The notes beneath the pieces were generated by a model. The model was not told the origin of the DNA, did no database searches, and saw only the letters and a list, made by a program, of their open reading frames with translations. A DNA stretch of 62,006 bases from Burkholderiaceae bacterium 16 (GTDB lineage: Bacteria; Pseudomonadota; Gammaproteobacteria; Burkholderiales; Burkholderiaceae), in NCBI GenBank assembly GCA_000955785.1, contig JYOD01000059.1:28856-90861 (forward strand). The letters are read 5' to 3'. Positions 42,686-50,478 of this stretch are shown here, one piece after another (within the stretch, counting starts at the first letter, position 1; each line of letters begins with the position of its first letter). A program made the translations under genes and the position numbers.

Positions 42686-43007
42686 CGCGGGAGTCTAGCA
42701 TCACGCAGTTACACCTATGGCCTTGATTTTGTTACGAATTGTCTGTAACGCGCGGCACAAACCGTACCCGATTCGGCGCTTGCCAGGCGCCAGGCCAGTC
42801 CTGACAAGGCTTTCGCGGTGTGCTTCGCGCATTGCTTCATGCCTTTCCGACGCTTTCGGGCGCGGCACGTTTTTACAGGCCCAACGCTACAATGCGACCA
42901 CTGTTCCGATCGCGAGCCATCCTTCGCCCTCGATTTTTGTGATGCATGCGGCGCTCGCATCCGGCCCTGTCTCCCTGTCTCCCTGTCTCCCCTCCAACTT
43001 TCGCTCC
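42686..43007. other. Divergent intergenic region with an 8-bp tandem repeat
   Basis: This gap separates leftward rlpA from the rightward metallo-hydrolase. CCTGTCTC is repeated three times without change at 42966-42989, just before the ATG at 43008. No strong promoter was identified by eye. Confidence 0.45.
42966..42989 (+). repeat. Tandem CCTGTCTC, three copies
   Basis: Three perfect head-to-tail copies of an 8-bp unit in the 5' leader of the MBL hydrolase gene, 18 bases before its ATG. Copy-number change would alter the leader spacing, not the coding frame. Confidence 0.8.
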
Positions 43008-43658
43008 ATGCAAGTCCTACTGATTCCCGTGACGCCCTTCCAGCAGAACTGCACGCTGCTGATCGACGAGACCACTGGCCGCGCCGCGGTGACCGATCCC
43101 GGCGGCGACCTTGACCGCATCCATGCCGCAGTCAAGGAACACGGCGTGACACTGGAGAAGATCTTCCTCACGCACGGGCACGTGGACCACTGCGCCGGGG
43201 CGGCATCCCTGGCGCGCGAACTTGGGATCCCGATCGAAGGGCCGCACGAGGACGAGCGCTTCTGGATCGAGCAATTGCCGGAACAGACGCGCCGCTTTGG
43301 CTTTGGCCACGCCGAGATCTTCGAGCCGCAGCGCTGGCTGGACACGGGCGACACCGTGCAGTTCGGCAGCGAGACGCTGGAGGTCTACCATTGCCCCGGC
43401 CACACGCCCGGCCACGTGGTGTTTTTCTCGCGCGCGCACCGGCTCGCCATCGTGGGCGACGTACTGTTCGCGGGCTCGATCGGCCGTACCGACTTCCCGC
43501 GCGGCAACCATGCCGACCTGATCCGCTCGATCCGCACCTATTTGTGGCCGCTGGGCGGCGACGTTACCTTCGTGCCCGGCCACGGGCCTGTCTCCACGTT
43601 TGGCGAGGAACGCAAGAACAATCCCTATGTGGCGGACCATCTGATCGACGTCGGCTGA
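43008..43658 (+). CDS. Metallo-beta-lactamase-fold hydrolase (YcbL/glyoxalase II-like)
   Basis: A 216-residue MBL hydrolase. THGHVDHCAG at 55-64 gives the HxHxDH metal motif; YHCPGHTPGHVVF, VGDVLFAGSIGRTDFPRGNH and FVPGHGPVSTFGEERKNNPY complete the two-metal site and match the YcbL-type glyoxalase II group. It probably hydrolyses S-lactoylglutathione or a related thioester. I start at ATG 43008, as QVLLIPVTPFQQNC is the family's N-terminus. No strong ribosome site is present. The next gene starts 45 bases downstream. Confidence 0.9.
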   Translation: MQVLLIPVTPFQQNCTLLIDETTGRAAVTDPGGDLDRIHAAVKEHGVTLEKIFLTHGHVDHCAGAASLARELGIPIEGPHEDERFWIEQLPEQTRRFGFGHAEIFEPQRWLDTGDTVQFGSETLEVYHCPGHTPGHVVFFSRAHRLAIVGDVLFAGSIGRTDFPRGNHADLIRSIRTYLWPLGGDVTFVPGHGPVSTFGEERKNNPYVADHLIDVG

Positions 43659-43703
43659 GCTCCCGCACGCCGCGCTTTCCGAATCCCTATTCCGAGGCAC
43701 GCC

Positions 43704-44351
43704 ATGGCCAAGCGACAGGCACCCGACACCCGCCCCGAAATCTATGTGAGCACCGACGTGGAAGCCGACGGCCCGATCCCCGGCCCGCACTCCATGTTGT
43801 CCTTCGCCTCCGCCGCGATGCTGGCGGACAAGACCGTGGTGAGCACCTTCTCGGCCAACCTGGAGACGCTGCCGGGTGCCGCCGGGCATCCAGCGCAGAT
43901 GCAGTGGTGGCAAACCCAGCCGGAAGCCTGGGCAGCCTGCCGGCAGAACCCGGAGCCGCCCGAGCGGGCCATGGTGCGCTACGTGGAATGGGTGGAGAGC
44001 CTGCCCGGCAAGCCAGTCTTCGTAGCTTTCCCGGCTGGCTTCGATTTCACCTGGATGTTCTGGTACATGATGCGTTTCGCCGGCCGCTCGCCGTTTGGCT
44101 GGGCGGCGCTTGACATCAAGACGATGGCATTCGCCATGACCGGGCTGCCCTACCGCAAGACCGTCAAGCCGGCGCTGCCGGCCGAATGGAAAGATCCGCT
44201 GCCGCACACCCATGTGGCGCTGGACGATGCGCTGGAGCAGGGTGCGCTGTTTTGCAACATGCTCACCGAATTGAAGGCCCGGGAGGCCAGGCTCGCCGCT
44301 GCGCCGGCCGTGCCCGCAAGCGACGGCCCGCCCGCTCCCCCCGCGGCCTGA
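43704..44351 (+). CDS. 3'-5' exonuclease-fold (DnaQ/RNase T-like) protein
   Basis: A 215-residue protein. EIYVSTDVEADGPIPGPHSM near the N-terminus gives the first acidic pair of the DnaQ-like fold, VFVAFPAGFDFTWMFWYMMR the second, and HTHVALDDALEQGALFCNML the His/Asp end motif. Nucleic acid 3' end trimming is the family activity; the target is unknown. GAGGC lies upstream. The Ala/Pro-rich tail is low-complexity. It follows the MBL gene and is likely cotranscribed. Confidence 0.82.
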   Translation: MAKRQAPDTRPEIYVSTDVEADGPIPGPHSMLSFASAAMLADKTVVSTFSANLETLPGAAGHPAQMQWWQTQPEAWAACRQNPEPPERAMVRYVEWVESLPGKPVFVAFPAGFDFTWMFWYMMRFAGRSPFGWAALDIKTMAFAMTGLPYRKTVKPALPAEWKDPLPHTHVALDDALEQGALFCNMLTELKAREARLAAAPAVPASDGPPAPPAA

Positions 44352-44426
44352 ACCGGCTCACGCGCGGATTCCCGGCGCCGGCATGCGCCGGCCTCGCATC
44401 CTGTGGCGCGCCAGCTATAGTTAAGA

Positions 44427-44497
44427 CGTATATGGCATCCAAACTGGCATTCGAACCCACCCAATCTCAGGGCGGCCGCGTCGCCAAGCCATATACG
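44427..44497. repeat. Distant inverted repeat CGTATATGGC / GCCATATACG
   Basis: A perfect 10-bp inverted repeat (44427-44436 and 44488-44497) with a 51-base gap in the leader of the small membrane protein gene at 44530. It could be a two-site operator or a long-range stem. Confidence 0.6.
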
Positions 44498-44529
44498 GCC
44501 TCGCGTGCCACGCCCAGGAGGTGTCGCCC

Positions 44530-44757
44530 ATGCGTTTCCACCCCGACCTGCACCTCAGGCAGTTGGCCGGCCGGTTGCACTGGCCGCACGGGACGCCATC
44601 GACGCGCGAATCCACGCGCCCGCACTCTCTCGAAGACGACGCCGAAGTCGCCAAGGCCATTGTTTACGTCAGCGCGTTGACCCTGGTGATCCTGCTGGTG
44701 GTCCTCGCGGCAATCGCTTTCGGTCAGGAGGCCATGCACTGGCTGGGTGTTCCTTAG
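44530..44757 (+). CDS. Small single-pass membrane protein
   Basis: A 75-residue protein with a polar N-terminal half and one C-terminal membrane helix (AIVYVSALTLVILLVVLAAI). AGGAGGTG at 44516-44523 with a 6-base spacer supports ATG 44530; GTG 44521 would lie inside that site. It is followed by a terminator. I do not recognise a family. The strong ribosome site and terminator make it a real gene. Confidence 0.72.
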   Translation: MRFHPDLHLRQLAGRLHWPHGTPSTRESTRPHSLEDDAEVAKAIVYVSALTLVILLVVLAAIAFGQEAMHWLGVP

Positions 44758-44794
44758 ACGACCCGCCTGAAGCAGTACAGCCTTCCTGACCGGG

Positions 44795-44827
44795 CCGGCC
44801 CCCACCTTGCGTGGGGGCCGGTTTTAT
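44795..44827 (+). terminator. Rho-independent terminator after the small membrane protein
   Basis: A perfect 11-bp stem (CCGGCCCCCAC at 44795-44805, GTGGGGGCCGG at 44811-44821) with a 5-base loop and TTTTATT. It lies 37 bases after the stop codon and faces the leftward ArsC-like gene end at 44873. Confidence 0.9.
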
Positions 44828-44872
44828 TCAGGGGCCGCGGTTTGCCGGGCCCGCAGCCGGAACAAGCCAGGC

Positions 44873-45232
44873 TCAGGCCAGCAAGGGCGCCACGTTCTCG
44901 GGCGGACGGCCGATCGCGGCGCGGCGGTTGCGCACCACCACCGGGCGCTGCAGCAGGATGGGATGGTCGGCCACCGCGCCCAGCACCTCGGCATCGGTCA
45001 GGCCCGGATCGGCCAGCCCCAGTTCTTTGTAGGGCGCCTCGTTGTCGCGCACCATCTCCCTCACCGGCACGCCCAGCATGGTGTGAAGCTGCTTGAGGGT
45101 GGACAGCGTGGGTGGCGTCTTCAGGTATTCCACGATCTCCACGGGCTCGCCCAGCCGGGTTGCGGCGGCTTCGACCAGCGCCAGGGTTTCGCGCGATTTC
45201 GAGCAACGGGGGTTGTGATAGATGGTGATCAT
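44873..45232 (-). CDS. arsC: ArsC/Spx-family protein (glutaredoxin-dependent arsenate reductase type)
   Basis: A 119-residue thioredoxin-fold protein: ITIYHNPRCSKSRETLALVE with catalytic Cys10, IVEYLKTPPTLSTLKQLHTM, and the C-terminal arginine region LLQRPVVVRNRRAAIGRPPE. This is the E. coli ArsC/YfgD pattern. AGGAG lies 8 bases before ATG 45232. No other arsenic gene is nearby, so a housekeeping arsenate reductase (YfgD-like) is more likely than an ars operon member. Confidence 0.88.
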   Translation of the reverse strand: MITIYHNPRCSKSRETLALVEAAATRLGEPVEIVEYLKTPPTLSTLKQLHTMLGVPVREMVRDNEAPYKELGLADPGLTDAEVLGAVADHPILLQRPVVVRNRRAAIGRPPENVAPLLA

Positions 45233-45382
45233 GACGGTACTCCTGGTTCGGTGTCGGGGCGGCCCGGCGCGCGCTGGCATTGCGATGGCCGGCCGAGCGA
45301 GCCCGCGCCCCTGGGGCTGAAACCCGCACTATACAAGCGGCGCCGCCCGCCCGCATGCCCCGCTGCGGCGGGGCACGGCTGT

Positions 45383-46288
45383 TCAGTCCGCGCCCTGCTT
45401 TTCCGGCGCCAGCTGCAGCAAGGCCGCCACCGTGGCGCGCAGTCCGGCACGCAGCGGCTTATCGTGGCGCAGCACCAGCGCCAGCGTGCGCGCCAGCGGC
45501 GGCGCAAGCAGGCGCACGGCGATGCGGGCGCGCGGCTGGCCAGGGGGCAAGGCCATGCCGGGCAGCACCGAGTAACCCAGCCCGGCGCCGACCAGCTCCT
45601 TGATCGCTTCGACGCTGTCCAGCTCCATCACGGGGCGTGCGCTGATGCCGGCGCGCAGGAACCACTCATCCACCAGCCGGCGCGTATTGCCACCCGGCGA
45701 GAACAGCACCAGCGGCCGACCGACAAGATCGGCGGGCGCCACGATGGCTGGCAACGGATCGCCGTCGGCGGGCCCGATGGCGACGAACGGGTCTTCCAGC
45801 ACGGGCGTGATGTCGAACATCCGGCCCGAGGCCGGCAGCGTGACGAAAGCCAGGTCGAGCGCGTTGTCTTCCACCGCCTTGAGCGCCTCGCCGGTGTTTT
45901 CCGTGCTGACCACGATTTCCAGCGCCGGCATGGCGCGGCGCAGGTCGCGCAAGACCGCCGGCAGCAGGTAGATGCAGGCGGTGGCGCCGGTGCCCAGCCG
46001 CACCCGCCCTACCGCTCCGCCGGCATGGCGCGCCATGCTGTCGTCGGCGGCGGCCAGCGCGCCCGCCACGCCACGCGCGTGCGCCAGCAGGTCCTCGCCG
46101 GCGGCGGTGGGCAGCACATGGCGTCCCACCCTTTCCAGCAGGCGCAGGCCGTAACGCTGTTCAAGCTGGCGGACCTGCAGGCTGACCGCCGGCTGGCTCA
46201 GGCCGAGGCGCTCGGCGGCTGCCGAGAAACTGCCCAGTTCGCAAACCAGGGCAAAGGCCTGCAGAAAGTCTGGATTGAGATGCCGCAT
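45383..46288 (-). CDS. LysR family transcriptional regulator
   Basis: A 301-residue LysR protein: helix-turn-helix at about 4-62 (LQAFALVCELGSFSAAAERL, GLSQPAVSLQVRQLEQRYGL) and an effector domain from about 90. The start is ATG 46288 (MRHLNPDFLQAF), the family's N-terminus; upstream codons in frame are not supported. A palindrome, CTTATGC-GCT-GCATAAG, lies 12 bases before the start. It is divergent from the acetyltransferase gene at 46488, a possible target. Confidence 0.9.
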   Translation of the reverse strand: MRHLNPDFLQAFALVCELGSFSAAAERLGLSQPAVSLQVRQLEQRYGLRLLERVGRHVLPTAAGEDLLAHARGVAGALAAADDSMARHAGGAVGRVRLGTGATACIYLLPAVLRDLRRAMPALEIVVSTENTGEALKAVEDNALDLAFVTLPASGRMFDITPVLEDPFVAIGPADGDPLPAIVAPADLVGRPLVLFSPGGNTRRLVDEWFLRAGISARPVMELDSVEAIKELVGAGLGYSVLPGMALPPGQPRARIAVRLLAPPLARTLALVLRHDKPLRAGLRATVAALLQLAPEKQGAD

Positions 46289-46300
46289 GGCAAAGGAATT

Positions 46301-46317
46301 CTTATGCGCTGCATAAG
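46301..46317. promoter_or_regulatory. Palindrome before the LysR gene, CTTATGC-GCT-GCATAAG
   Basis: A perfect 7-bp inverted repeat with a 3-base centre (46301-46307 and 46311-46317), of the T-N11-A type bound by LysR proteins. It lies 12 bases upstream of the LysR start, in the gap shared with the acetyltransferase gene. Confidence 0.6.
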
Positions 46318-46487
46318 TCAGCGAAGCTTCCTTTATAGCATCGGCGCACGGTAAGGTAGCGGCGTCGGGCCTCTCTGGTTGGCTCCGATAACCTCCGATA
46401 ACGCGGCTTCCCTCCACGTTCCGCCATCAACCCGGATTCAATCTGCCTTCCGGCTCACCTGCCCAGACCGCGCGCCGCGCCAGCACC

Positions 46488-47123
46488 ATGAAAGCCCCTC
46501 TCGCCACACTCAGCGCTGCTTCCGCCACGCCGTTGGCCGTGGCCAACGCCACTGCCGCCGTCCAGGCCTGCGCCAGCCCCTCGATCCGCGACGCCACCGC
46601 CGCGGACATCCCCGCCATCCAGGCGATCTATGCCCACCATGTGCGCCACGGGCGCGCTTCGTTCGAGGAAGTCGAGCCGGGCGTGGACGATATGCGGCTG
46701 CGCCACGCGGAGGTGAAGCGCCAGGGGCTGCCCTACCTGGTGGCCGAGCGCGGCGGCGAAGTGCTGGGCTATGCCTATGCTTCCGCCTACCGGACACGCA
46801 GCGCCTACCGTTTCGCCATCGAGGATTCGGTCTACATCGACGAGCGCTACCGTGGCCAGGGCCTAGGGCTGGCGTTGCTTGCCGCGCTGGTATCGCGCTG
46901 CGAAAGCGGCCCGTGGCGGCAGATGGTGGCAGTGGTGGCCTGCACTGCCAGCGGCGAGGGCGCGGGCTCGCTGGCATTGCACGAGCGGGTGGGTTTCCGC
47001 ACCATCGGCCGGCTGCAATCGGTTGGCTTCAAGCACGGCCAGTGGATCGATACGGTGCTGATGCAGCGCTCGCTGGGCGATGGCGACGAGACGTTGCCGG
47101 TGGAGCGCGCGGCCAGACGGTAG
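46488..47123 (+). CDS. pat: Phosphinothricin-type GNAT acetyltransferase
   Basis: A 211-residue GNAT with an Ala-rich N-terminal extension of about 32 residues before the domain start (IRDATAADIPAIQAIYAHHV). ASFEEVEPGVDDMRLR, VYIDERYRGQGLGLALLAAL (acetyl-CoA loop) and LHERVGFRTIGRLQSVGFKH match phosphinothricin/methionine sulfoximine acetyltransferases. Natural substrates may be methionine sulfoximine or sulfone. No ribosome site stands out before ATG 46488, so the start could lie further downstream. It is divergent from a LysR gene. Confidence 0.87.
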   Translation: MKAPLATLSAASATPLAVANATAAVQACASPSIRDATAADIPAIQAIYAHHVRHGRASFEEVEPGVDDMRLRHAEVKRQGLPYLVAERGGEVLGYAYASAYRTRSAYRFAIEDSVYIDERYRGQGLGLALLAALVSRCESGPWRQMVAVVACTASGEGAGSLALHERVGFRTIGRLQSVGFKHGQWIDTVLMQRSLGDGDETLPVERAARR

Positions 47124-47171
47124 GCACGGCGCCGGCTATGCGCCGGAGGATACCCGCGCCGCAGACGCGGC

Positions 47172-47839
47172 TCAGCCGGTTCGGGGCACTCGCCGATTGC
47201 TGTCGTCCGGACGGGCCGCTCCGCCACCGGCGCCATTTACCTGCTGCGCGAGGTGCCCGGCCCACGCATCGACGCGCGCCATGCCGCGTGCGACGTGTTC
47301 GCCGCCGCGTCGCATCTGGTCCAGCCGCAGCGCCTCGAAACGGGTCAGCCCGATGCAGGTCAGCACGTACTGCAGGTAAGGCGTGAGGAAATCGCGCTGG
47401 GCCGCGGGGCCTTCATCGAGCGGCCTGCCACAGGTGACGAGCAGCCATACCGGCCGGTCGGCGAGCAGCCCGGCCTTTCCAGCCGGCGTGCTACGAAACG
47501 TCCGGTTTGATCGATCCACGCCTTGAGTGCGGATGGCACGCTGAAGTTGTGCATCGGCGTGGAGATCAGCACGAACTCGGCGGCCTCCAGCTCCGCGATC
47601 AGCGTCTCCGAGTGCGCAAGCGCCGCAAGCTCGGCGGCGCCGCGGTCCGCCGCCGGCATCAGGCTGGCCTCGACGAGCGCCGCCGGCGGATGCGGGGGTG
47701 GCTCGCTGCCAAGGTCGCGCTCGCTTACCGCCAGGGCGGGATGGCGCTGCCTGATTTGCGCCAGCCGCCGCCGGGCGGCCTGCCGGCTCAGCGAGGACTC
47801 ACCGCGTGCGCTGGCGCTGATATGCAGGAGCTTGGTCAT
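47172..47839 (-). pseudogene. FMN-dependent azoreductase-like gene, frameshifted
   Basis: The first frame starts at ATG 47839 (GGAG 6 bases upstream) and reads a flavodoxin-like azoreductase: KLLHISASARGESSLSRQAA, EFVLISTPMHNFSVPSALKA, then WIDQ. Just past WIDQ (about 47500-47510) the frame is lost. The correct continuation (RTFRSTPAGKAGLLADRP, LLVTCGRPLDEGPAAQRDFL, LTPYLQYVLTCIGLTRFEAL) is in another frame and stops at 47172. Comparison with the usual WIDQ-I-V-R-x-G-RTF sequence suggests a small deletion of about 10 bases. The reductase is probably not made. It is last in the AhpD-GNAT-azoreductase operon. Confidence 0.8.
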
Positions 47840-47867
47840 GGTTCTCCGGTCACCGGGATTGGCCGTG

Positions 47868-48325
47868 TCAGGCAAGCGCAATATTAAAGCGCAACGCGGA
47901 GGCCAGCAGGCCGTTGCGGTAATAGAAGCGATGACCGAGCACATTGGTCAGCGGCGTATCCAGCACCAGCTTGGCGCAGCCCAGGGCGCGCGCCTCATCC
48001 TTGAGCCGGTTCATCAGCAGATGGCCGTACCCGCCGCTGCGCGCGGACTCGTTGGTGACGAGGTCGTCCACGTAGAAATGCACGCCGTGCACGAGGTTGT
48101 CCTGCAAGCGGAAGCCGGCCAGCGCCACCGGCCGCCCGCCCTGCCACAGCGCCAGCAGGCGATAGCCTGGCGGCGCCAGCGTGCCACGAATTCTTCGGGC
48201 GACGCAAGGTGCGGGCGGAGCTGATGCATCAGCGGGAAACACGCCAGCACCCCGGCTTCATCGTCCACGTAGCGGAGCGGCTCGCGATCGCCTGCCTGCG
48301 TGGCGTCTTGCGCGAGGGCGTTCAT
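47868..48325 (-). pseudogene. GNAT acetyltransferase gene, frameshifted
   Basis: The frame from ATG 48325 (overlapping the AhpD stop as ATGA) reads VDDEAGVLACFPLMHQLRPH, LASPEEFVARWRRQ and then loses the GNAT pattern near 48155-48165. The correct continuation in another frame is GYRLLALWQGGRPVALAGFR, HFYVDDLVTNESARSGGYGH and LVLDTPLTNVLGHRFYYRNG, ending at 47868. A deletion of one or two bases near CAGGCTATC explains it. Motif A (the GGYGH acetyl-CoA loop) is in the second frame. A sequencing error is possible. Confidence 0.78.
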
Positions 48326-48801
48326 GCGGCGCTCCGGGGCTGCGCCGGTGCCTGCGGCGAGAAGCGCAAGCCCACCGCGATCCGGTTCCAGGCGTTGATG
48401 TTGGCGATGGCCGCGCTCAGGTGAGCGAGTCCGCCCGCAGGGAATTGCCCGGCGACCTGGGCGTAGACAGCGTCGGAAGCACTTTCCGCGCTCAGTTTCG
48501 TCAGCGTTTCCGTCCAGGCCAGCGCGGCCTGCTCACGGGCGCTGAAGATCCGGGCATCGCGCCATGCCGCCACCAGGTCCAGCTTGCGCTGGTCCACGCC
48601 CAGCCCCCGCGCCGCATTGAGGTGGAATTGCACGCAGAACGCACAGCCGTTGATTTGCGAGGCGCGCAGCTTGATGAGTTCGGTCAGGGACTTGTCCAGG
48701 CCGGCGTCGTCCACGGCCTTGGACAAGGCGCGCAGGGCGGCGGCTACGGCGGGGGCGGTGTTGGTGAAATCGGTGTACTCCATGCGGGCGTGGGTCGGCA
48801 T
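48322..48801 (-). CDS. AhpD-like carboxymuconolactone decarboxylase family protein
   Basis: A 159-residue alpha-helical alkylhydroperoxidase-like protein. LIKLRASQINGCAFCVQFHL with the CxxC at CAFC and the downstream His is the AhpD active-site pattern; WRDARIFSAREQAALAWTET follows. It may reduce peroxides using the CXXC. I start at ATG 48801 (GGAG 8 bases upstream); ATG 48807 is only two codons earlier and nearly touches the site. Its stop overlaps the next gene start (ATGA), so it heads a three-gene leftward operon. Confidence 0.88.
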   Translation of the reverse strand: MPTHARMEYTDFTNTAPAVAAALRALSKAVDDAGLDKSLTELIKLRASQINGCAFCVQFHLNAARGLGVDQRKLDLVAAWRDARIFSAREQAALAWTETLTKLSAESASDAVYAQVAGQFPAGGLAHLSAAIANINAWNRIAVGLRFSPQAPAQPRSAA

Positions 48802-48856
48802 GCGCATCTCTCCGTGGGACGTTGCGAGGATTCAATATATGTCAGAGCACGAACAT

Positions 48857-48884
48857 AATATAAGAGCACTGATATTCGGCGCAA
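48857..48884 (-). promoter_or_regulatory. Candidate promoter of the AhpD operon
   Basis: Read leftward, TTGCGC (48884-48879) and TATATT (48862-48857) are 16 bases apart, a reasonable sigma-70 pair, about 55 bases before ATG 48801. GTGCTCT occurs twice around it (48844-48850 and 48863-48869 on the complement), possible regulator half-sites. Confidence 0.45.
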
Positions 48885-49117
48885 GTGGTCGGCACGGCAG
48901 GTGATGCGGAAGTTTTGCTGGGGAATGCGGAGGCGTTACCGGCTCAAGCGGATGGCAGGAGCGGAGGGAGAAGAAAATCGCGGCCGATCTTCTGATTTGA
49001 AAATGCTGTCAAGGAATTTAAATAGGATTACACGGAGCAAAATTATTCGTTGTGAGAATAATTTGTCTGCAAAGGTCGCGGGGATGCGGCATGGCAAGCG
49101 CCTGCCCCCATCCCCGC

Positions 49118-49139
49118 CCCCTCCCGCGGGCGGGAGGGG
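49118..49139. repeat. GC-rich palindrome, CCCCTCCCGC / GCGGGAGGGG
   Basis: A 10-bp inverted repeat with a 2-base centre, 11 bases beyond the M20 gene stop at 49150 in the direction of its transcription. It looks like the dispersed gene-end palindromes common in GC-rich proteobacteria. There is no T-run, so a terminator role is uncertain. Confidence 0.5.
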
Positions 49140-49149
49140 AAGCCAACCA

Positions 49150-50418
49150 TCAGCCAATCAGGTCCGACAGCGCCAGCGCCACCACCTTGGTGGCACGGTT
49201 CAGGTCGTTCAGCCGCAGGTTTTCATCCGAGTTGTGGCCGCGCGCTTCCATCAGCGTGCGCGGGCCGGCGCCGTACAGCACGGTGGGGATGCCGTACTTG
49301 GTGTAGTGGCGGGCATCGGTGTAAAGCGGCACGCCCTGCACCGGGATTTCCACGCCGAACACTTCCTCGGCACGGCCCTTTAGGGCGCCGATCAGCTTTT
49401 CCACGCCGGGCAGTTCCGACAGCGGCTCGGCCAGGATGATGCGCTCGACCTTGACCTCAATGCCCGGACGGTCCTTGGCGGCCTTCTCGACCACGGCGCG
49501 GAGCTCGCCTTCGGCGTCGAAGCCGATTTCTTCGGGGATCATGCGGCGGTCGACGCGGAAGGTCACCAGGTCGGGCACCACGTTGGTGTTGATGCCGCCC
49601 TTGATCAGGCCGACGTTCAGCGTGGCGGTGTCGATGCCCAGCGTCTTCGACTTGCGCGTGGCGAGTTCGGCGCGCAGGCCATAGATGGCTTGCAGGATGT
49701 GGGTGGCCGCCTCGATGGCGTCCACGCCGGTGTGCGGCATGGCAGCGTGGCCCTGCTTGCCCTTCACCGTGACTTCCACGTGCAGGCAGCCGTTATGGGC
49801 CGAGGTGATGCCGTAGGAGAAGCCCGCCGAGATGGCGTAGTCGGGCTTACTCAGTCCCTGGTCGAGCAGGAACTTGGGACCGATGTCGCCGCCGGTTTCC
49901 TCGTCGTAGGTGAACTGCAGTTCCAGCGTGCCGTTGAGCTTGGCGCCTTGCTTCTCGGCTTCCATCAGCGCCAGCACGGCGTAGGTGTAGGTGGCGAAGT
50001 CCGACTTGGACACGGCCACGCCACGGCCGTACATGACCGGGCCGTGCTCGCTGTCGGCGATCTCGCCGCCGTACGGGTCCTTGGTCCAGCCCAGGCCGGG
50101 GGGCACCACGTCGCCGTGCGCGTTCATGGCGATGGTGGGACCGCCCCTGCCGAAAGTCTTGCGCACCAGCAGGTTGGTGGCGCTGATCATGCCGGCGGCC
50201 TTGACCAGTTCGTCGGGCACCTTGTGCGCTTCCACCTTGAAGCCCAGGCCTTCGAGCAGCACCTTGGCGCGGTTGCCGTGCGCATCGCAGTCGCCCGGCG
50301 GGTTGTCGGACGGCACCTTGACCAGTTCGGCCAGGAAGGCTTCCTGCGCGGGGCGCTGGGCGTCGATGAAGTTGGTGAGCGTGGTCTGCAGCGGGTTCAC
50401 GTTGTCTCGTGCGGTCAT
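49150..50418 (-). CDS. M20 family peptidase/deacylase (ArgE/DapE-like)
   Basis: A 422-residue zinc metallopeptidase of the ArgE/DapE/ACY1 type. TIAMNAHGDVVPPGLGW gives the first His-Asp pair, YDEETGGDIGPKFLLDQGL the catalytic Glu-Glu, and SAGFSYGITSAHNGCLHVEV leads the dimerisation lid. GGINTNVVPDLVTFRVDRRM is the typical C-terminal lobe. It hydrolyses N-acyl amino acid-type amides; the substrate is not fixed. It lies 60 bases after the amidohydrolase gene in the same leftward operon, so the two probably act on the same class of compound. GAGA precedes the ATG. Confidence 0.9.
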   Translation of the reverse strand: MTARDNVNPLQTTLTNFIDAQRPAQEAFLAELVKVPSDNPPGDCDAHGNRAKVLLEGLGFKVEAHKVPDELVKAAGMISATNLLVRKTFGRGGPTIAMNAHGDVVPPGLGWTKDPYGGEIADSEHGPVMYGRGVAVSKSDFATYTYAVLALMEAEKQGAKLNGTLELQFTYDEETGGDIGPKFLLDQGLSKPDYAISAGFSYGITSAHNGCLHVEVTVKGKQGHAAMPHTGVDAIEAATHILQAIYGLRAELATRKSKTLGIDTATLNVGLIKGGINTNVVPDLVTFRVDRRMIPEEIGFDAEGELRAVVEKAAKDRPGIEVKVERIILAEPLSELPGVEKLIGALKGRAEEVFGVEIPVQGVPLYTDARHYTKYGIPTVLYGAGPRTLMEARGHNSDENLRLNDLNRATKVVALALSDLIG

Positions 50419-50478
50419 GTTTTATCTCTGAATCAAAGGTTTCTCAGGATCGGGGACGCTGGCGCCTGGCCGCGCCGC

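Larger units (their letters stand above)
48808..49149. other. Intergenic region with promoter, AT-rich hairpin and GC-rich palindrome
   Basis: This 342-base gap lies between the AhpD operon start and the end of the M20 peptidase gene. It holds the promoter listed at 48857-48884, a 9-bp AT-rich stem AAATTATTC (49040-49048) / GAATAATTT (49056-49064), and a GC-rich palindrome at 49118-49139. No gene is supported. Confidence 0.5.

Noticed and set aside
44873..45232. ArsC-like gene as part of an arsenic resistance operon
   Set aside because: No arsB, arsH, acr3 or arsenic ArsR regulator is next to it; the only ArsR-type gene is in the sulfur block.
45357..45374. GCCCCGC/GCGGGGC hairpin after the LysR gene as a terminator
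   Set aside because: The stem is only 7 bp and no T-run follows on either strand.
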